DNA of 64,000 bases, taken from positions 8,854,501 through 8,918,500 of the forward strand of contig NC_036447.1 of the NCBI RefSeq assembly GCF_002775205.1, given 5' to 3'. Positions 27,701 through 36,700 of this stretch are shown here, piece after piece; the first letter of the stretch is position 1; each line of letters starts with the position of its first letter. The position numbers and the translations under genes are program-made. The notes beneath the pieces were generated by a model that searched no databases, was not told where the DNA came from, and saw only the letters and a program-made list of their open reading frames with translations. The DNA is from Xiphophorus maculatus (lineage: Eukaryota > Chordata > Actinopteri > Cyprinodontiformes > Poeciliidae).

Positions 27701-30700
27701 CTTCACTGGTTGGAAGTCCAATATGGCTTATTTTGGACAAAAAAAGGAATATACGGCTCATTTTTTAGAAGCTTAAACTTTTTCAGACTTTTTTCGCAAT
27801 AGAACCACAAATATGAATGAATTTTACCAGGATTCTTTGGGATAGATGAAGACAAAGTAGTAAAAAAGTAAAAGATTCATAAGGTTTTCATATTTTTTGA
27901 ACTATAAAATTCTGAAAAGAGTGCTCTGTGCATCTTCTGAGCTCATCATATAAACTACTTTTCAGCCCAAAGCTGGTGTCATTAAAGACACAAAGAAGAA
28001 AGGTTGTCGTGATGATGTGCTGAAGACGGAGTTTCAGAAAGAGGAGGAGCTTCTTAAAGAGACACAGACCCAATTTCAAGGTGCTCAATTACAAAGTGAA
28101 ATTTCTTTTAAGTCCCTTTTGATATACACAGCAATTTTATGATAACTGAAGATAACAGTTACTTGATTGTGCTTTAACATGGCATTATGTGCCTGGAAAC
28201 TACATAACGCCGCTCCTTTAATGCAGCAGTTCCAACAAGAAGTCTCCAGTTCTTGAGACTAAAATTTCTGTATGCTTTTCTTTGCAAAACAGCTCGAACT
28301 CAGTCAGTAATTTTGAAGTCATGCCACAGATTTTAGGCTGAACTTTCTAACACTTGCTTCAAGTTTTAGCCAAAGTCTAGAGACATTCAACCTCTAGACT
28401 TTGGCTGAAAGTCTAGAGGTTAATGTTTGCTGGAAGGAGACCAATCTACATTCTAAAAGCCCGTGGAAGAACATGTGTAGCATCAACTGGACCGGGCAAC
28501 CCACAACAAATAAATATATCTAGATATTTTGAAGAAACTGGCTGCCTAACCATGCATGCGCAAAATGACATCATCGTTTCGTTGACCACAATTCCTGCTC
28601 ACTCACATTCCTGTAAATTTTCACACCCACATAGAGGGGCGAACACACTGCCGATGGAGACGCACCCAAATTGGCTGCAACCAAACCAGACATTAACTGG
28701 CTAGACTGAGATTTAACGAAGAAGGAGCTTTACAAACCTCTGAAACCTTCAGAGGACAGCTGGATTTTTACTAAGATTAAATGACACACAAGTGGACCTC
28801 CAACTGACATTGTAAATCCGAGTTGGATTTTCCTGGTGAAATAAAGGCTAAATGAAAAATATGACAGATACAGTTTTGTAAACACGTAACAAACACGTAA
28901 CAAGACACAAGCGCTTTGATATAGGCCTCTTAAAGTTAGTTTTCCGGACCACATACTAAACTAAACCAAATACTAAACTCCCATTAGTTCAATCTTTTAT
29001 TATAAACATTTATATTCATCCTTTTATTATTACTTAATTTATTTATTATTGGAGCCTTGCAACAAAATTTCTTTCAATTTGTACATTTTTAAATGTAACT
29101 GAAGGACAATAAAATCTGTCTATGTCTATTTCACATGTAGTTTTTATACATTTATTTTTATTAGCAAAACAGTATTAACGTTATTTTTGTATTTTGTCTT
29201 GTTTGTTTCATGGTACTATTGATGCAACTTAGAAATTTGCTAAATCCGATATATTTATGACAATATTTAATATGCAATGTCCAATCAATTCAATTGATTT
29301 CCATTCAAACTTAAGTACTTCCCTGTGTTAGTCTATCACAAAAGATACTGTAACCTCAAGATAGTTGAGCAGAACTGAATGTTTAAACACATTTTACTGA
29401 ATCTGTTTGAAATAAAATCCCCATTATGGATTATGTCTTAGAAAAATACTATTTAATTCGTACCTGCATTAGCAGCAAGCCAACGATGAAAGCACTGCCC
29501 TGGCAGTAACCCACCTCTCGGTCTACAAGGGAGTATGCCTAGAAATCAAAAATACGTTACATTTATAATGTTACATGTTGGTACAAAAACAAAACCTTTG
29601 AGATCCTAACAGAACAGTCACAGCCAGGAAAATGGGATTAGAGAGCGTCCAGATATCCGTCTTCATTTCCTGAGCAGCTCAGCTGTAGGAGTAAACAACA
29701 AGCTGGTTCCCATGGCGATTAACAGCACATTTCCGTGTGGCCCGTTTCCCCTTTATTTTAGGGCAAAAGCAGTTTAAGGGTAGAAAGTAGTAACAGCTAA
29801 TCACATCATATTCTCACAGCTGCACCTTGTTATTAGTAGATTAAGCAGTTAATCACGTAAAAACAGAGTGGAAGGTTATTTGAAGCTAAAGCCTGGAGGA
29901 TGATTATTAATGCTGCAAACAAGGTTTAGAGTAAAAGCGAAAGAAATGACTCTTCCACATCATGTTACATCAGGACAGTGAACAGGTTTCTAACACCTCA
30001 TGACACGTCTTCGTCAGCTTAGAAACAGAATTTAAACGCTAGTTTAATAAAGTTATGTTAAAGCATAAATCCGTGAACAAACGTGTAACATAATCTGTGT
30101 TTGTGAAGCGGAAAGGTGAAAAAAGTCAAACAATAGGAGGGATTGTTTCAATAAAACTAATTTGTCTTTTTATTATTCTAAATATATATGAAATTACTCA
30201 GAATATTGTAATTTCAAAGCTGTTACAGTATGTGCAAATTTGCAGATGGTATTTTTCATAAGCATTAAGTGCACTGTAAAACATTTGAAGGTGGTTTCAC
30301 TTGAAAATCAAACTCCACTTGCTGCCTGGAAAATGCAATTAAGTTAGCAAAAAAATTTATTTGGTTTTAACTCAGAAAACGTTAATGAAGTTAACCAGAA
30401 TGATGTATAACTTTAAGTATATATATATATAAATTGATTACTTTTCTCAAATAATTCCTGTAATTTATGTAGATGCCTCCTGTTTTCTGCATCAGTGCTG
30501 TATAAGTTTTGTCTTGTTATCGTACTTTCCTTTTTTTCCCCCCTTTCTGTATAAATTTTCTAAATACCTAATAAACATATTTAAAAAAGTTTATGAAGTT
30601 GCTTTAACAACGAGAGACAAGTTATCTAAACAGTGTTTTTTTTAAGTTCATTAATCATGAATTGAGAGTTTTAACTTAATGCTGCAATTTAAACCAAACA

Positions 30701-33700
30701 TTTATTTCACAATATGCAAGAAAAAAAAAACTGCCCTCACCTGGTTAAAGAGCCACATTTCTCTATTATTTTAGTCACAATATCCAATTAAAATAACAAC
30801 TTATTTTAGTTTAGAATAATGAAAATTTTTGTTTCAAATTGCATGAACAAATTTTCTGATATAATAATGAATTTTATTAAACATCACAATGAATTCAGCT
30901 CAGAAACATTTAGTGGGAACAGGACATTATCCTCAAACTTTAAAATAAATATTTGGTTAATAACACGAGTCAGATCAGTGTAACACACTTCCATCTCAGG
31001 ATACAAAAACATGCCGCTAAGCATTCTGGGAAATAGTTCCCACTCCTGTCTTTTTCTTCTTTCATTTTTTTTAAGCGCTAACCTAAAAACTCCAGTTTGT
31101 TCAACTCTTGAATTCATAACTAAATGCAGCTCAAACGTTTTACAGTGTATTAGTGTGTCCCAGCATTTCAAAACTGGGAATCGACACTGGCAACAAGCTG
31201 TCTAATTACAGATGATAAAATATATTTCTAAAATGAGACAAAGTACCCTGTAAATCTGGCTAATTTAACAGCCTAATTTCGTCATTAATCCCCAGGGATG
31301 AGCAATATCTCATCTTTTACAGTTTACCGAGGATAAAGAGTAAATAATTATTGATCTTCTATGTGTTTAAGTGGAAGACAACTGGACTTCTTCTTCACCT
31401 CTTATCCAAAAGATTTCTACAGTTCCGAATAAAGATCAAAAGTATCAGTCTTATAAATGCAGTTGTAACAATCACAGTATCAGGCCTGTTAAGGTAACTG
31501 ACTGTCTGAGTCGTCATTTCACGATCCAAACATGTCTCAAACGATGCCAACATATAAGTGGTTTTGGTCACATATGTTAAAGTATGGGAAACTTTAAAAA
31601 TTTAGAACAACCACAAGGGAGGATGAAACCAAAGTCCACCTCATCCGTTTAGTTTTGCTTTTTTTTTTTTTAATTAAAATGTAAATCGTTTTTCTCATCC
31701 CTCCAGCAAAAGGAGTTAAGATAATTATTCATCCTGTAGCAATAACAATAATCTTAATTAAATTAAGCATTTTTCATTTGTGCTGCTGCCACAATTTTTT
31801 TAAAATAATTGAAGACAATTATTGTGTACAGTTGAGCAATAAAATTTAACGACACGCAATGAAATTAAAGCCGTAAAATAGAATTCTTAATATTGGAAAG
31901 GCTTTGTTGTTAGAGTATTGTTTGTGTTTGTAAATTCTGACTGTCTGCATAGATTATAGACTTTAAGCCACAAAGATTATTTACTGTTTTTTGGCAAAAA
32001 AATCCACATTGGTACTTTTGTTGTCATGTTCCTCGCTGTGCCTTTATTACACTTTGCTTTTACTAAATAACAATATGCTCATTTAAAAGAAAATAAAAAG
32101 TTTATCCAAGGCTGAAAGTAAAATAAACAGAAAAACATTGAAAACTCCGAAAGCATTAATTTCAAATTTATTCAGCAAAAAAATTTGGGAAGTTGCTTCA
32201 ACTTGTTTGTGGTGGAAAATAAGAAACCCTTGAGTTCACCTGAACAGAGTTTATTTAAAGCTTGGTGGGGAATGATTGATGGTCAGACAAAAATGTCAGA
32301 TATTTTTGAGTTTGTGCTGGTCCAACTGATACAAATGCCGTACAAAACCCAATACATCTTGAGCACAAGAACACTGTTACAACCACAAAAGACTTAATTC
32401 ATAAAGGGCTAGTCACTGTTCTCAACCAAACACCAAAAACACCAAACACCAAATGGTGTTTGTCAAAAGAAATAAAGTAAACAGTAAATACAGGATTTCC
32501 TGGCAAGATTACAGAGAGTTTGCAAATCATTTTTGATGAACATGGTTGAATTAAAAATAAACATGGAGGGATAAATGTTTGACATTTTTCTAAAAGTTAA
32601 ACCTATGAAAGTGAAGTTCAGGCCCTGATGAAAAGCAGAAGCGCTCACCTTCATGACATTGAAGAGCACTTCCTGCCCCAGGCTGTCCTGGCCTTTGAAG
32701 AACTCGTGCTCCGGGTAGGTGCGGGCGATGTCCCGACGGATTAGCTTCTCGCAGGGAGACGACATCTTCAGCAGCTCAGAGTACTGGTTCTTCACCGGCA
32801 TGTCGGTGGCGTTGCCCAGCAGCTGCCAGACGATGGCACGGAAATGATGGGGAATACCTTTCCTTATCAACTCCTGGAAAGCAAATACATAAGGCTGAAA
32901 GAGACACTCATTCGATACTAACTGAGCAAATACCTATCAAAGTTTTAAAAGGGGACCTATATGTATGAATCACATTTTGCATATTTTTGCACTTTTTGTA
33001 ATTTGGTTCTCAACTGCCTCTAAAAAACAGCTGAGGCACTTAAAACAGGTCAATGTTTTTTGGTGTCTAGAAAATGAGTGGTTTCAAAAACCTCCCGATT
33101 GTTAAGTCACATTCTACGGAAACTGTGCTGTTACCTAGCCACCCAAGCAGAGCGCCATCATGTTTGGTCAGCTGGTTTTACCGCTGTATCTGCTATGCAA
33201 TGGCTGCTGGAAAAGAGACGTATTTTGTTGTTTACTTGCCATCCAGACACCATTTGCTGCATTCTGGTTAGTTGTGCAGGAAGCTCAACTAACAAGAGTT
33301 GAGTTTGCAAACTCAACTTCTGCTTTTCAAAGATGTACAGTTGTATATTTGGGGATATGTTTGCAGCCATTTTCATGTGCGAGTGTACAACACATGTGGT
33401 CAGAAGCAGCTTATTTTGAGCACTTACAAAAGGACCTAATCAGAATAAGTTACTAAATACGCTCACTTCTATTTCTATTTTTTTTCTTGGCTTTTTCAAT
33501 CTCCCTTGTTGCTGACAATATTTTTCTTCTCTTGTTTCACATCCATCTTTTCTTCCCACGGGTAAATTTGGTTTGTGTGACAGAGGACGCAGAGGGGAAT
33601 GCAACACAGAGAATGGACAGGGAGGAGTGCTGGCTGTGCATATCAATACATCTAAGCCTTTTGCAAAACAGAGGTCATGACAAATAACACCAACTCCAAC

Positions 33701-36700
33701 AAACATTTTTCAGACACATATGTGTCCAAAATTAGAAAACAAACTACAGTGATATTACAACTAAGAAAGAGCTGGGTGAAATATTTGGTTCCCCCCAGAT
33801 AACTTTAACAAATAAAGAGCAAATGTTCCCAAATCAACAGGATTTGTTGTCCATGATGAGAGGAATAAACACAGTGCTGATGCTATTGTTGAAGAGTTTT
33901 TGGACACATTTTCTAAAGACAAAAGAGAACCAATAAAACCGATATAATCTGCAGCCACTCCTAGTGTTTTCTTCGGATGTTTTCGCATCATTTCCTTTAG
34001 TGGTTCTTGTTCAAGGCCACCACAAGTATTGAGTGGGAAACATTTTTTTCTTAATCGGTTTGACTCAAACTGATTAAGAAAAGGTGTGATTCGCTTTCAG
34101 CTGGTGTGGTCGCTTTCACACCAGCTGAAAATGTAACACATGTTCTCATTTTGGTCCCCAATCAAAAACACTAAGGTTTATGTGTTCAGGAAGGGCAGTT
34201 GATGCATCATATAAGAGGTTAATGCTACTCTGGGTTTGTTTAACTCATCTACTCAGTTGCTAACGTCAGGATCTTGGTTTCATTTCCTCCTGAACGTTTG
34301 TGTGACTCCCACCAGTTAGAGATTTTTAATAAACCTTTTAAAACCTCTTTTGTGTTTGACTCAATTATCCAAACTCTACAGTGTACATTTTTAAAATCTA
34401 AAGCCTAGGTGTACCTCACCTTCAGAAGCTTGTCCTTCTTGCGTCTCCACTCCTCCCACTCATTAACAATACGGCCCCATAAGATCCAGGTATCTTCCTC
34501 CAAGTGCGACAGGTTGGAGGAGGCAGAGGAGCTGGACACCAATGAGGAGCCGCTGTTGCGTCGCGAGCCGCTCATAGATCGCATCGACTTTGAATCCGCC
34601 TCCAGCAACCTGCATGCAAACAGTTCATGAGCTTTAGGATAACGTCTATCAGCAAGTTTGTCTTATTCAAGATGCTAGAGAACATTGACATAAGTAAGCA
34701 AGAACAAAGCTGAAAAAAGCATAAATTGTTATGGAAATATCTTATTTCTTGCTAGAGATTTGAGAGTTTTAATGCCTTTTCAGTTTCTTATATTCATCAG
34801 CAGACATGTTTGTTTTCCGCAAAAATGGAGTGTTAATGTTCCCTATTTTTAGTTTTGTACAAATCCTGTACTGTCTAGCTGAGTAAAGAACACATTAATA
34901 TTGAGGGGAAATTTTCACCGGTGCAATTTTAGTAACATTTTTGCTTTCCTCTTTCTGTTGTTTTTTACTTTATGCTTTCCCCAAAGGTTTGCCCTGAATC
35001 CTCTCCTGCGACTTTCCCCTGCATGCCTTGAGCCTCCGTCTCTTGTGCAGCCACTTGTGCGTTGTTAAATACTTGCAGCCCCATTTTCCACTGGATTAGG
35101 AATTTAATAAAAGGAGTCTGGAAGTGAATGCCCTTAACATGTATGATCTGTGTTTCTCCAAAACCTCAGTCGCATAGCCATGGTTGAAAAAGATTATCTT
35201 TTTTCTCTGACTGTCTTCAGAAATGTTTCATTGAGTTTGAACTGCAGAATGTTTATCATGGCATCTTGGATTCTAGATCAGAGATAGTCGTTGGATTCGG
35301 AAAAACATATTCTCTGGTAATGATCCGACCAATAAGCAGTTTTTCCCAAAAGGATGTCCCTGAGTCGCCCTCCATGTCCTCTAGGACTTCAAATGTTTCT
35401 CCTGGAACCAGTCCAATCAAAATCCAGTCCATTTTATTTATAAAGCACATAAAACAAAATGTTTACCCAAACTGCTGTACAGTAGGGACAAAACCCGAGA
35501 CAATAATAATAACAAAATAAAAAACATTAAAAACAGAATAAGACTTACTAGAAAGACTACAGATATTATAAAAAGTGTGTTTTTAAGAAGGACTTAAATA
35601 GCAACAGAAGACTCTTGGCTCATATTTAATGGCAACTTGTCCCACAATTTTGATCTGATAACATATTTTTTGTCCAAAGATCCACAATGCACTATTCTAC
35701 TTCAGCAAGAGCTTTTGCTACATCTTACAGTTCCTTTTTCATGTCACCTTTCAAATCAAATCAAAGGTGATTGAGTGAATATCCCTCAAGGTTTGCTGAA
35801 TTTCTGTCATTTTCACAGGAAAGTTGATCTTAAGCTTTCTGAAAGTCCTCTCTCCCCCCCCCACTTGTAACTATACAGTCCCCTGTTTTTTTATTTGTTT
35901 TGTTCTGTTTTTTAGCTTTTCTCTCCTCTCCTAGATTCCCACGGCACATTCCTCCATGTTAAATCCCTGGATTATATTCATAAAGGCAACCAAATGAGGG
36001 ACTAGACCTCATGGCTACACTCCTTTTTAACAAATTAATCTGGGAAGTATGGCATCTATTTTTATTTGACCCCAGAGAGTAATTATTTTTAACTTTAGAG
36101 GTATGTCTCTATCAGCTTGACATGGAGAGACAAGAAAGTCAAAATGTCAGTTTCTTTTGCTTCTTTTTAAATAGATTCTCAATTGCATTAAGGTCTGTAC
36201 TTTGACTGGGCCGTTCTAATACGCAATTATTTTTTTAAAATCTAAACTATTCCACTGTAGCGCTGCCTGAATGTTTAGAGTTGTTGTCCTGTTGGAAGGC
36301 GAAGTTCTGCTCTTATTGTAAGTCTTCAACAGCATCAAATATATTTTCTTTCTTGTCATCATAAAGATGTCAACGCCATGTTTCACTTTGTGTATTCAGA
36401 GTGGTGCAGTGTTAGTGTTTTGAATGCTGGCTCAAAAAATTCTATTTTGATCTTATTTCAACTTCAAGAGGTGTGAATACTTCTTCAAAGGACTATAGTT
36501 GTACTGCACTACTGCAAACTTAAATAAAGGCTAATCTGAGTATAAATTCAGTGCCACCTTTACTGCATGTTAAATAGCCATTTGTTACAGCTGCTGCAAT
36601 TAAAGCTGGCAGAGTCCAGAGTCAGTCAGTATATTTGGGGCTGTTATTGTGACTCAGCAACATGAACTTTAATACCATCACCTTCCAGTTACACAGCTCT

